Part shown: piece after piece, positions 1-7,902 of the stretch
Numbering within the stretch: position 1 is the stretch's first letter
Layout of the letters: each line of letters opens with the position of its first letter
Origin: DP-19 sp041488235
GTDB taxonomy: Bacteria; Desulfobacterota; Binatia; UTPRO1
Reading direction: 5' to 3'
DNA length: 64,000 bases
Assembly (NCBI GenBank): GCA_041488235.1
Contig: JBGPOW010000001.1
Coordinates: forward strand, 1-64,000
Position numbers and translations under genes: made by a program
Notes under the pieces: model-generated
What the model saw: the letters and a program-made list of their open reading frames with translations, nothing else
The model's database searches: none
What the model was told of the DNA's origin: nothing

Positions 1-1167
1 ATGCGACGCCTCGATGTCGGAGAGGCGTCGGCTCGCGCCGCCCACCGTCTCTTCGACCTCGGGCTCGCCGTGACGAAACGCCGGCGGCAGATCGCGCGAC
101 TCGATCGGGCGACCTTGCGCGGTTACTTGCGCAGCCTCGAGTGTGGCGCGCAGCTCGTCGATGTTCCCCGGCCACTCGTGACGCGTCAGTGCCTCGGCGA
201 CACCGCGACCGAGGCGCACGCCGTCGCCCGTGCCGCTGCCGTGGAGGATCTCGTAGGCGATCGGCAGGACGTCCTCCGGACGCTCGCGGAGCGGCGGTAC
301 GTTGAGGAGCGCAGAGGAGAGTCGCAGATACAAATCCTCTTGCAACGTACCCGGGCTGCAACGACGGCCCCCGTCTTCGCGGCAGGCGGCGATCACGCGC
401 GGCGCCCCCTTCTGCTCGCGCGTACCCGAATCGAGCAGCGCGACGAGCGCCGCCGATACCTGCGGCGCGAGCGCCAGCACGTCGTCGACGTACAGCGTGC
501 CGCCGGCCGCCTCGGCGACGGCGCGATCGAACGACTCGACGGTCGTCGCCGTCGCCTCGATCGCGACGAAGGGCGTCGAGCCGCGGGCGAGCTCGTGGAT
601 GGCACGCGCCAAGCTCTCCTTGCCGGTTCCCGCCTCGCCCGCGATCAGCATCGGGGTCTCGTAGCGCGCGAGACGCCGCGCAGCCGTGAAGAGCGCGATC
701 ATCCGCGGGCTCTGCGAGACGAGACGGCCGAGCCGCGCCGGACGCTCCACTTGCTGCGCCAGCAGGCTGCTGTGCTCGCGCGCCTCGGCTGCGTCGCTGA
801 TGTGACGCAGGACGACGTCGAAGCGCTCGAAGTCGACGGGCTCGAGAAAGAAGTCGTACGCGCCTTCCGCGAGCGCCGCCCGGCCGCGCTCGGCGTTGTC
901 GACGATCGCGATCACCTCGATCTCATCGTCGAACGAACGCACGCCGGCGACGACGCCGCTTTCGCGCAACACGTCCGGTCCGACGACGACGAGGTCGACA
1001 GGCCGACGGTGCAGCACGGCGAGACCGCGCGTCGCGCTCTCGGACTCCCAAATCTCCGTCTGACGGCTCGTGAAGAACTCGCGCAGCGCCGCACGCGCCG
1101 CACTGTCTCCGCTGACGATCAGCACTCCGATCTTTTGCATGTGCGTGTTCTCCGGCGCTGCCACCAT
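1..1167 (-). CDS. NtrC-like AAA+ regulator with degenerate receiver (3' end outside window)
   Basis: This reads as an NtrC-type response regulator: an N-terminal receiver (about residues 10-125) followed by a sigma-54-activator-type AAA+ domain (from about 150). The C-terminal DNA-binding helix lies beyond the window. Visible AAA+ motifs are Walker A GEAGTGKE (177-184), Walker-B-like TLYVDDV, the arginine-finger region DLYLRLSS...PPLRERPEDV, and WPGNIDELR. Two things are odd. The phospho-acceptor position is Gly63 (VVVGPD), and the acidic pocket and the KP lysine are also lost (FLEP). The GAFTGA loop that contacts sigma-54 is absent between the Walker motifs. The start at 1167 is chosen because AAGGAG (1176-1181 on the opposite strand) sits 8 nt upstream; an in-frame ATG at 1140 is the alternative. 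It probably acts without phosphorylation and perhaps not through sigma-54. Confidence 0.85.
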   Translation of the reverse strand, partial: MVAAPENTHMQKIGVLIVSGDSAARAALREFFTSRQTEIWESESATRGLAVLHRRPVDLVVVGPDVLRESGVVAGVRSFDDEIEVIAIVDNAERGRAALAEGAYDFFLEPVDFERFDVVLRHISDAAEAREHSSLLAQQVERPARLGRLVSQSPRMIALFTAARRLARYETPMLIAGEAGTGKESLARAIHELARGSTPFVAIEATATTVESFDRAVAEAAGGTLYVDDVLALAPQVSAALVALLDSGTREQKGAPRVIAACREDGGRRCSPGTLQEDLYLRLSSALLNVPPLRERPEDVLPIAYEILHGSGTGDGVRLGRGVAEALTRHEWPGNIDELRATLEAAQVTAQGRPIESRDLPPAFRHGEPEVEETVGGASRRLSDIEASH

Positions 1168-1239
1168 CGGAAGTTCTCCTTTCCCCTTATTGTCCAGAAG
1201 GGCTCGTTCTGCGCCAGGGGGGGCAGAAAAATCTTGGAA

Positions 1240-2166
1240 TCACCTATGCGGGTGAAGGAGATCGGCGAGGGCGGTCGCGAGCTCCGAGTGACCGAAGCGA
1301 AATTCGCGAGCAAGCGCGGCCCGCGGCACGACGCGCTGACTGGCGAGAAGGAGCGTCGCCATCTCGCCGAGCGCGAGCCGCAGCGCGAACGCCGGAGCCG
1401 GAAAGATCGCGGGTCGCGCGAGCGCGGTCGCGAGCGTGCGCGTGAAGTCGGCGTTCGTGACCGGCCGCGGCGCGGCGCCGTTCAGCACGCCCGCAACGTT
1501 CGCGTCGTCGAGCGCGCGCACGAACAGCGCAACGAGATCGTCGACGTGGATCCAGCTCATCCATTGTCGTCCGCTGCCGAGCCGGCCGCCGAGGCCGCGT
1601 CGAAAGAGCGGCAACATCTTGCCGAGCGCACCGCCGTCGCGTCCGAGCACGATGCCGATGCGCACGATCGCGATGCGGATGCCGAGGTCGGCGGCGGCGC
1701 GCGTCGCCGCCTCCCATGCGCTGCACACCTCGGCGAGGAAGTCGTCGCCCGGCAGCGCGGTCTCGTCGAGCTCGACGTCGCCGCGATCCCCGTAGATGCC
1801 GATCGCCGACGCGGCGATGAGCGCGCGCGGCCGCGTCGCCGCGGGCAACTCGCCGAGCGCACGCACGAGCGCGCGCGTGCCGAGGACGCGCGAATCGCGG
1901 ATCGCACGCTTGCGCGCCGCCGTCCACCGCCCGCCGGCGACGCTTTCGCCCGCCAGATGCACGACCGCGTCGATCTCGCGCAGCGCCGCGGAATCGACGG
2001 CGCCCGCGTCCGGATCCCAACGGACGGCGCGGCACGCGGGTAGCAGCGCGGCTTGGGCGCGCGTCGCGTCGCGCGTGAGCGCGACGACGTCACGACCGTC
2101 CGCCAGCAGGCGGTCGACGAGGCGGCGCCCGATGAATCCCGTCGCGCCGGTGATCGCCACGCGCAT
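1240..2166 (-). CDS. TIGR01777-family NAD(P)-dependent epimerase-like oxidoreductase
   Basis: A 308-residue protein with an N-terminal Rossmann motif (GATGFIGRRL, residues 7-16). The body is typical of extended short-chain dehydrogenases/epimerases, with VVHLAGESVAGGRW, ASAIGIYGDRG and SWIHVDDLVALF, and the C-terminus matches the DUF1731 tail (PRAALAREFRFGHSELATAL). This combination defines the TIGR01777 (YfcH/SulA-like) family, which binds NADP(H); its substrate is not established. It is divergent from crcB with about 140 bp between them, and the regulator at 1-1167 follows 72 nt downstream in the same direction. Nothing unusual is seen. Confidence 0.9.
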   Translation of the reverse strand: MRVAITGATGFIGRRLVDRLLADGRDVVALTRDATRAQAALLPACRAVRWDPDAGAVDSAALREIDAVVHLAGESVAGGRWTAARKRAIRDSRVLGTRALVRALGELPAATRPRALIAASAIGIYGDRGDVELDETALPGDDFLAEVCSAWEAATRAAADLGIRIAIVRIGIVLGRDGGALGKMLPLFRRGLGGRLGSGRQWMSWIHVDDLVALFVRALDDANVAGVLNGAAPRPVTNADFTRTLATALARPAIFPAPAFALRLALGEMATLLLASQRVVPRAALAREFRFGHSELATALADLLHPHR

Positions 2167-2305
2167 GTGTGTCGCCTCGCGCGCGTACGCGTCATAGTCA
2201 AGGCGGCGTGTGCCGCGGCGACGACGAGCACAGATGCGCCGCTCCGCTGGAGCACGCGCCGTCGAGGATGCTACGCTCGCCGGCCGTGACGATCGGACCT
2301 GCGAG

Positions 2306-2689
2306 GTGACGCGTTTCCTCCTCGTCTGCCTCGGCGGCGCGATCGGTACCGGGGCGCGCTTCCTGGTGTCGGGTTGGGCGCTCGCCCTCCTCGGAGCCGA
2401 CTTTCCCTACGGCACGCTCGCGGTGAACGTGATCGGATCGCTGCTCCTCGGCACGATCATGCACATCGGGCTCACGACGGATCTCTTGTCGCCGACGCTG
2501 CGCCTCACGCTGGCAACGGGAGTCATGGGTGGCTTCACGACGTACTCGACGTTCAACTACGAGACGCTGCGCTATCTCGAGGAAGGCGCCTGGATGCGCG
2601 CCGCGTTGAACGTGCTCGCGACGCTCGTCCTCTGCCTCGCGGCCGGTGTCGCCGGAGTCGCGCTGGCGCGTCGGGTCGCCGGCGGCTGA
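2306..2689 (+). CDS. crcB: Fluoride exporter CrcB/Fluc
   Basis: A small four-helix membrane protein of the CrcB/Fluc family, which forms dual-topology dimeric fluoride channels that protect the cell from F-. Diagnostic segments are GGAIGTGARFL near the N-terminus, YGTLAVNVIGSLLLG (the Asn-containing helix) and ATGVMGGFTTYSTFNYE (the Phe-box and TYSTF motif). The start at GTG 2306 gives 127 residues, the usual family size; upstream in-frame codons would add an implausible charged leader. I see no clear fluoride riboswitch in the 140 bp upstream. The gene ends 3 nt before the convergent PAP2 gene. Confidence 0.93.
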   Translation: MTRFLLVCLGGAIGTGARFLVSGWALALLGADFPYGTLAVNVIGSLLLGTIMHIGLTTDLLSPTLRLTLATGVMGGFTTYSTFNYETLRYLEEGAWMRAALNVLATLVLCLAAGVAGVALARRVAGG

Positions 2690-2692
2690 CCG

Positions 2693-3865
2693 TCAATCGA
2701 GGTCGAGGCGCACGTACGTCAGCGCGAAGCGCCACGGCGTTCCCGCAGCGTCGGTGATCTCGAATCGCACCTCGTTCCGTCCCGCGCGTAACATCCTGCG
2801 CGGCACGAGCAGCCGGTACTCTCGCCAGCCGACGAACGGCACGAACCGCGGCAGCTCCCCTCCATTGATCATCACGCGTGCCGAGAGACAGCGGCGTTCG
2901 CGCAGATCGGGACGTCCGGCGAACGCGAGCGTGGCTGTCGGAAGGGCCGGATCGTCGACGCCGCGCGCCGGCAGCTCCGGCACGGTGACCGTGACCACGC
3001 CCGGTCCGTCCAGCCAAAGAAACGTGCCGCGCCGGAAATGCTCGGCGGAGCGATTCCAGCTGCCTTCGAGCGCGCCCGTCGCGAGCGCGTCGGCGATCTG
3101 CACCTCGACGCCGTCCTGCTCGTGGACGCTGAGCGGCGACGGCAAAGGGATCTTGAGCGTCGGTACCCGCGTCACCAGCGCGAGGACGGCAGTGATCGTG
3201 GCCGCGAGCGCCGCGGGCGCGACGAGTGGTCGGCGGCGCACCGCCGGCAGCGCGAGGCCGTTCAGCGCGACCGCCGCGAGCAGCCCGCCGATTGCATCGA
3301 GCATCCAATGGTGCGCGAGCAGCAGCCGTCCGAAGAAGATGATGGCCACCATCAGGCAGGACGCCGCCCACCACCGCCGCGGGTGGCGGAACGCCGCCGC
3401 GAGCGCGATGACCGCGATCGCCGCGAGCGCCGTGTTCATGACGTGGGCGCTCGGAAAGCTGTGGCCGACGATCGGACCCGGAAGCATGCTGGGGCGCTCG
3501 CGCATGAACACGTTCTTCAAGAGCTTCCCGGCGTAGAGGCCGACGAGACACACCGCAACCGACGGCCACACGCGCCGCACGCCGTCGATGCGCGCGCGCA
3601 AGAACGCCGCCGCGACCAACAGGGCGATCGCACCGCGCGTCGTGAGCTCGACGACGTGGTCGACCGCGCGATCGACGCCGCATTGCCGCCAGTAGAGAAT
3701 CGCCCGCCAGAGTGCCGCGTCGAGACCCACGAGGCGCGGCATCAGCAGCACCTCGCCCACGAGCGCAACCAATGCGACGGCGCCGATCGTCCGCAGAAAG
3801 GGCGGTGTGAGAAAAGCGGGGAGCCGCTCTCGGCCATTCTCGCCCGCGCGCGCGCCCGCCATCAT
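2693..3865 (-). CDS. PAP2-family membrane phosphatase with C-terminal soluble domain
   Basis: A 390-residue polytopic membrane protein. The three PAP2 phosphatase signatures are present: K-x6-RP (KNVFMRERP), PSAH (SFPSAHVMN) and R-x5-H-x3-D (GRLLLAHHWMLDAIGG). Family members dephosphorylate lipid phosphates such as undecaprenyl-PP or phosphatidate on the outer face of the membrane. About five or six hydrophobic helices cover residues 20-245. The last 140 residues form a hydrophilic, beta-rich domain (GTFLWLDGPGVVTVTVPELP...YVRLDLD) that is not part of the minimal family and could be an extracytoplasmic module of unknown role. Substrate unknown. Confidence 0.85.
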   Translation of the reverse strand: MMAGARAGENGRERLPAFLTPPFLRTIGAVALVALVGEVLLMPRLVGLDAALWRAILYWRQCGVDRAVDHVVELTTRGAIALLVAAAFLRARIDGVRRVWPSVAVCLVGLYAGKLLKNVFMRERPSMLPGPIVGHSFPSAHVMNTALAAIAVIALAAAFRHPRRWWAASCLMVAIIFFGRLLLAHHWMLDAIGGLLAAVALNGLALPAVRRRPLVAPAALAATITAVLALVTRVPTLKIPLPSPLSVHEQDGVEVQIADALATGALEGSWNRSAEHFRRGTFLWLDGPGVVTVTVPELPARGVDDPALPTATLAFAGRPDLRERRCLSARVMINGGELPRFVPFVGWREYRLLVPRRMLRAGRNEVRFEITDAAGTPWRFALTYVRLDLD

Positions 3866-4052
3866 CGACCCGCCGCGATCTACCTCATCGAAGAGGCGCC
3901 CGAAAGTGCCGTGAAGCCGCGACGGGGTCTACGCGCGGTTGAAAGTTCTGCGCATGCGTGACCGCGAAACACACGACGATGCGAGCGCGAATGGCCACCA
4001 CCGTATCGATTGTGGGGCGGCTGCGTGAGGTGGGCAAATGCCGGCGTAGCGA

Positions 4053-4126
4053 TGGTCGCACCTGGACTCGAACCAGGGACCTCCTGCATGTGAGGCAGGC
4101 GCTCTAACCAGCTGAGCTATGCGACC
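4053..4126 (-). tRNA. tRNA-Val (anticodon CAC)
   Basis: The minus strand folds as a complete cloverleaf. The acceptor stem is GGTCGCA/TGCGACC with discriminator A, the D-arm is AGCTCAGCTGGTTAGAGC, the anticodon stem CCTGC/GCAGG surrounds the loop CTCACAT with anticodon CAC, and the T-arm contains GGTTCGAGTCC. Length is 74 nt including the discriminator, and the CCA end is not encoded. The anticodon reads GUG codons. No neighbouring tRNAs are seen. Confidence 0.97.
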
Positions 4127-4256
4127 GTGATGAGCGCCTCGTACCACAGAGGTCTCGCACGCGCCACGTTCCTGCGCGGTGACAACCGACGTGAGCCGAC
4201 GCACCGCCGCGAAACGCGCGTCAACGTCGAGGCGGCTGACCGCCGCGAGACGCGCG

Positions 4257-4532
4257 TCAATCGGCGTCGTGTCCCCCGAGCTTTCGGACGCGTTCCTCGA
4301 GCTTACCGGTCCGCGTGTCGAGCACGACGTAGCACCACCGCCGGTTGTTCGATTCCGTCGCCGACTGGCACGGAACGTCGTCCTTGACGAGCACGTATCG
4401 TCCCGCCTCGCGGTGCGACTGCCCGGACGTCACCCAGAGAACGAGCAGGACGAACACGATGCCGCCGACGAGCGCCCAATGCTCGCGGATCCACGCCAAC
4501 GGATCGTCCGCGACCTTCACGGGATCAGGCAA
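4257..4532 (-). CDS. Small single-pass membrane protein, unknown function
   Basis: A 91-residue protein I do not recognise. Residues about 20-38 (WALVGGIVFVLLVLWV) form one transmembrane helix, followed by a hydrophilic part with two Cys (DDVPCQSATESNNRRWCYVV), which could form a disulfide if periplasmic. It starts with TTG at 4532, 8 nt inside the end of the EthD-domain gene, so it is probably translationally coupled to it. Confidence 0.6.
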   Translation of the reverse strand: MPDPVKVADDPLAWIREHWALVGGIVFVLLVLWVTSGQSHREAGRYVLVKDDVPCQSATESNNRRWCYVVLDTRTGKLEERVRKLGGHDAD

Positions 4533-4836
4533 CGATCGGTACCTCCTCGGTGAAGATCAGAGTCGTGCGATCGAGGTCGATGAAGCGGGCCTCGTCGGTG
4601 CGGGCGGCGGCGTACTCCGGCGACGCCACGGCGCGACGCACCGCTTCCATGTCGTCGAACCACGCCTCCGCGGCACCGTCGTATTCAGCAGTGTCATCCA
4701 TCGCATGGCACTGCACATACCGACGCATGCCCGGAATGCGTGCCGCAATGCTTCCGTGAACCTCGCGCCAGTAGCGGTGAAAGTCGGCCGCGGCCATGCC
4801 GGGTTTCCGGCGGATGAGATAGATCGCCTTCACCAT
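4525..4836 (-). CDS. EthD-domain protein
   Basis: A roughly 103-residue protein of the EthD/dimeric alpha-beta barrel family. The start MVKAIYLIRRKPGM, the block FHRYWREVHG and the C-terminal LIFTEEVPIVA are typical. Family members are small ferredoxin-like-fold proteins, some found with ether-degrading P450 systems and many of unknown catalytic role. ATG 4836 is preferred over the in-frame ATG 4851 because family members begin this way. Its last 8 nt overlap the TTG start of the small membrane-protein gene downstream. Confidence 0.8.
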   Translation of the reverse strand: MVKAIYLIRRKPGMAAADFHRYWREVHGSIAARIPGMRRYVQCHAMDDTAEYDGAAEAWFDDMEAVRRAVASPEYAAARTDEARFIDLDRTTLIFTEEVPIVA

Positions 4837-5097
4837 CGTCAATGAGGGCATCCTACCGGAGCAGTCACGAGCGCTCAAATGACGCGCGGAGCAACAGCTT
4901 GCGCGTCGCGCCGGTGACGCGGCGCACGGAGTTGCGCGATGAATTACTGGGCAGCGCTGTCCACTCGCGCGGCACTCGGTACTCCCGCGACGCACGCTTG
5001 GTAAGATTTGCCACACTTTCTTTGCTGCGGCACGCGAACGAAAGGGTACTTTCTCCGGCATGGGATTTGCGATCGGCCGTGGGTGGGAGGCACGCAC

Positions 5098-5316
5098 GTG
5101 ATCAATCGCATCTTCTCGGGGACCCGCTGCCGTGTCGTGCGCCAGGTGCACTATCCCGGCGGCGCCATCCATCGGTTCACTCTCGGTACCATCCGATACG
5201 CGATGGAGAACCTCGGCCGCGAGCTCGTGATGGTGGATTGGGACACCGGACAGGCAACAGTCGTGTTTCCGACGGACATCGAACTCGTTGCGAGCGAGCA
5301 GAGCGCGACTGCTTGA
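5098..5316 (+). CDS. Conserved-looking small protein, unknown function
   Basis: A 72-residue soluble protein with no domain I can name. It begins at GTG 5098, 5 nt or so after a GGGAGG ribosome binding site. The sequence is mixed alpha/beta, with RVVRQVHYPGGAIHRFTLGT and ELVMVDWDTGQATVVFPTD giving a compact, SH3-like appearance. It stands alone: divergent from the EthD gene and convergent with the SDR gene. Confidence 0.6.
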   Translation: MINRIFSGTRCRVVRQVHYPGGAIHRFTLGTIRYAMENLGRELVMVDWDTGQATVVFPTDIELVASEQSATA

Positions 5317-5337
5317 TCGGTGCCACTCGCGGGCCGG

Positions 5338-6111
5338 TCATGACGCGAGAACGTCGCGCCGTAACGTGAGCCCGCCGTCGACGACGAGCACCTGACCCGT
5401 CACGTAGCCGTCCGGTTCGAGAAAGAAGCGAATTGCCCGCGCGACGTCCTCGGGACGTCCGAAGCGCGAGATCACCCCGCCCTTCACGTATCGATCGTAC
5501 TTGCCGCCGCGGATGCTTGCCTCCGCCATGCCGGCCGCGGTGACCCCCGGGGCGACGACGTTCACGCGGACGTCGGCGCGACCACCCCACTCCTTCGCCA
5601 GGACACGCGCCGCGTGCACGAGCGCCGCTTTCGGCACCGCGTACGCGAGGCTTCCCTCGAACGCGGCGACGGCTTGCATCGTCGACAATAGGACGATCGC
5701 ACCTCCCGCGTCGCCGAGCGCGGGACGGAAGTCGCGCGCCAAGAGCACCGGGCCGAGATAGTTGTCCTGCATCGAGCGCTGCATCTCTTCGGCCGTGGGC
5801 GCGCCTGATTTCGGACGCGCCGGATCGCCGGCGAGGACGACGAGGCCGTACGGCCGCCCGAGCGCGAGCGCGGCATCGACGAGCGCGCGTCGCGTCGCCG
5901 CGTCGCACAGATCGCCGCCGACGACGCTCACCGGCGCCGTACCGCTCGTTCGTAGCGCGGCGGCAACGCGCTCTGCACGCTCATGATCGGCGCGGTAGCC
6001 GAGGACGAGCGGCGCACCTTCGTCGTGCAACATGCGCGCGACGACGGCACCGATGCCGCCCGTTCCGCCGGCGAGGATGCAGACCCGCCCGGCGAGCGTC
6101 GTCGCGTTCAC
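5338..6111 (-). CDS. Short-chain dehydrogenase/reductase (SDR)
   Basis: A 257-residue classical SDR. The cofactor motif GGTGGIGAVV lies near residues 15-24, the catalytic Ser and Tyr-xxx-Lys appear as VLLSTMQA and YAVPKAAL, and the C-terminal loop VNVVAPGVTAAGM and GQVLVVDGGLTL are typical. It should reduce or oxidise a small alcohol/carbonyl with NAD(P)H; the substrate cannot be read from sequence. The GTG start at 6111 overlaps the stop of the upstream metallopeptidase gene (GTGA), so the two are probably co-translated. Confidence 0.88.
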   Translation of the reverse strand: MNATTLAGRVCILAGGTGGIGAVVARMLHDEGAPLVLGYRADHERAERVAAALRTSGTAPVSVVGGDLCDAATRRALVDAALALGRPYGLVVLAGDPARPKSGAPTAEEMQRSMQDNYLGPVLLARDFRPALGDAGGAIVLLSTMQAVAAFEGSLAYAVPKAALVHAARVLAKEWGGRADVRVNVVAPGVTAAGMAEASIRGGKYDRYVKGGVISRFGRPEDVARAIRFFLEPDGYVTGQVLVVDGGLTLRRDVLAS

Positions 6112-6704
6112 GGGCTCGGCTCCGGATGTGTCACGGAGCGCGCAAATCGGAGAAAGCGTGCGGCCGGGGATTCCCGCGGCGCCGCCTGGGGGCGCGTCGG
6201 CCGTTCGGCCGTCCTCGGCAGCGCGGCATACACGAGGCTGCTCTCGCGGCGATAGAATCCTTCGGTGTGAAACGACCGATCGAGCTTCAGGTACTCGTAG
6301 TCGAGATGGTGACACAGCTCGTGCAACAGCGTGCGCAGAAACGTCTTGAAGGCAACGACCTGGAGACGGCGCGCGGTCCGCATCCAGACCTGCACGCGAT
6401 CGCGCGTCGCCTTGCCGTTGGCCGGCGTGTAGAGACCGTGCAGCTCGCCGTAATGGTTGGTGGGACGCTTGCCGCAGACCTCGACGCGTAACGGCGGAAC
6501 GCGCAGCAGCTCACAGAAGACGTCGACCAGCTGCTGACTCACGCCCTCGACACGCCGTCGGTCCTCGGTCGCGAGGGCGCCCGCGAGTGCCGCGACACGG
6601 ACGCGGACGAGCGGGCTCGGCGGAACACGAATCGCCGTGACCGCGTTGCTGCGCGCGTACGCGCGCTCGTCGGACCGACTGAAGCTGCGACGACCGTACA
6701 GCAT
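6108..6704 (-). CDS. SprT-like zinc metallopeptidase-fold protein
   Basis: A roughly 198-residue soluble protein with the zincin motif HELCHHLDYE and a downstream His (SFHTEGFYRRESSL) that could be the third zinc ligand. Organisation is like SprT/zincin proteins: a basic N-terminus, the helix RVQVWMRTARRLQVVAFKTFLRTLL before HExxH, and a Pro/Arg-rich C-terminus. Function unknown. The start is ambiguous: ATG 6704 or GTG 6716, the latter only 1 nt from GGAGG. The stop overlaps the start of the SDR gene. Confidence 0.72.
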   Translation of the reverse strand: MLYGRRSFSRSDERAYARSNAVTAIRVPPSPLVRVRVAALAGALATEDRRRVEGVSQQLVDVFCELLRVPPLRVEVCGKRPTNHYGELHGLYTPANGKATRDRVQVWMRTARRLQVVAFKTFLRTLLHELCHHLDYEYLKLDRSFHTEGFYRRESSLVYAALPRTAERPTRPQAAPRESPAARFLRFARSVTHPEPSP

Positions 6705-6866
6705 GAGCTGACGCACCCCTCCGACACGCGCCGCGTGTCACGTCCCCGCCGGACGCGTCCGGCACACTAGGAAGGTTCCGGTTGCGATGCAACGACCGCG
6801 TCACTCTCATTGCCTGCCTGGGCCCCCTTTGGTAAGCACTGGCGGCCAACGTACAGGAGGACCCTG

Positions 6867-7292
6867 ATGATCCGAATCGTTCCATCCGTGTTCACCGTTC
6901 TCGCACTGATGGTGCTGCTGGCGGCGTGTACCCGTGACGAGCACAAGGCCGCCGCTGTGCCGACGGCGACGCCCGCCAAACTCGCTGTGCCCGCCGCCGC
7001 GCCGCAGCCGCAGGCGTCGGGCGAAGAGGTCGACGAACTATACGTCGATCTCGATGCCGATCCCGACGAGGGCGCCCCGCCGCTCACGGTGAAGTTCACG
7101 AGCACCGTCGAGGACGCCACGCCGCCGCTCACCTACAAGTGGGATTTCGGCGATGGCTCGGCGCCTGGGACGGAGGCGAATCCAACGCACGTTTATCAAA
7201 AGGCCGGCGAGTACACGGCGACGCTGACGGTGAAGGATTCCAAAAACATCAGCGGCTCCGAAGAAGTCGACGTCCTCGTCGAGGGGGAGTGA
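6867..7292 (+). CDS. PKD-domain lipoprotein
   Basis: A 141-residue exported lipoprotein. The hydrophobic signal ends in lipobox LLAAC with Cys21 as lipidation site. After a short Ala/Pro linker comes one PKD (polycystic-kidney-disease) Ig-like domain: GAPPLTVKFTS, WDFGDGS, HVYQKAGEYTATLTV. PKD domains mediate protein or carbohydrate contacts at the cell surface. Start ATG 6867 follows CAGGAGG closely. It is a single gene, 86 nt upstream of the coiled-coil protein. Confidence 0.85.
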   Translation: MIRIVPSVFTVLALMVLLAACTRDEHKAAAVPTATPAKLAVPAAAPQPQASGEEVDELYVDLDADPDEGAPPLTVKFTSTVEDATPPLTYKWDFGDGSAPGTEANPTHVYQKAGEYTATLTVKDSKNISGSEEVDVLVEGE

Positions 7293-7378
7293 CTCGCACG
7301 CGAACGCCATAGAGTTGACAATCTTGACGCGCCGTGTTAAATCGCACTCACTCTCGCAGTTGAAAGGGGTGAGTCCAC

Positions 7379-7777
7379 ATGGCCGAAACGAAATCCGATG
7401 GCCTCCGCGCCCGGTTGCAACAGGTGCAGAGCACGATTCAGCGCGCGCAAAAAGAGGGTGAGCGCCTCGTCGGCAGGTTCCGCAAGGACGCCAGAGACCT
7501 GCTCGGGAAGGATCGCGAAAAGGCGGTCCGAGATCTCCTCGCGCAGGCGCAGAAGCTCCGTGCCGACATTCAGCGGCGCGCCGAGCGTGCGGTGAAGGAC
7601 ATCGAGGAGCGCGGGCAAAAGATCGTGAGCGCGCTCGAGAAGCAGGCGGAGCGAGGTCTCGAGCCGCTCGTGCGCAGCCTCAATCTTCCCACGCGCGATG
7701 AAATCGAGAAGCTGAAGAAGCGCGTGGCGCACGTCGAGAAACGTCTGGAAGAAATCGCTGGCAGCAAAGCTGCCTGA
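7379..7777 (+). CDS. Phasin-like coiled-coil protein
   Basis: A 132-residue, highly charged, almost entirely helical protein with heptad-like patterns throughout (RLVGRFRKDARDLLGK, EIEKLKKRVAHVEKRLEEI). This matches the poly(hydroxyalkanoate) granule-associated/phasin-like family seen in Deltaproteobacteria, but no PHA synthase is in the window, so a granule role is inference only. GAAAGGGGTGAG precedes the ATG. The gene is convergent with hyuB, with an inverted repeat between them. Confidence 0.7.
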   Translation: MAETKSDGLRARLQQVQSTIQRAQKEGERLVGRFRKDARDLLGKDREKAVRDLLAQAQKLRADIQRRAERAVKDIEERGQKIVSALEKQAERGLEPLVRSLNLPTRDEIEKLKKRVAHVEKRLEEIAGSKAA

Positions 7778-7826
7778 GTCGCGCGTGACGCGATCTCGTC
7801 GCGTCGGCGCAAGAAAACGTTTCAAC

Positions 7827-7899
7827 CTTGCTCACCGGCAGGGGGAGGAACTTCGTTCGGAAGAGATCGGCCGCTGACGAGCGGCTGCCGGTGAGCAAG
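7827..7899. repeat. 15-bp inverted repeat between convergent genes
   Basis: CTTGCTCACCGGCAG (7827-7841) is the exact reverse complement of 7885-7899. The 43-nt loop contains a smaller hairpin, CCGCT-GACG-AGCGG. It lies between the ends of the phasin-like gene and hyuB. The position suggests a bidirectional transcription terminator, although there is no strong T-tract after either arm. Confidence 0.55.
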
Positions 7900-7902
7900 A
7901 AC

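Noticed and set aside
1..2043. 680-codon open frame on the plus strand
   Set aside because: Arg-rich composition without domains; it is antisense to two well-supported minus-strand genes and is a product of high GC.
3929..4204. Open frame over the tRNA-Val gene
   Set aside because: The peptide (RIAQLVRAPASHAGG) is the well-known translation shadow of a tRNA.
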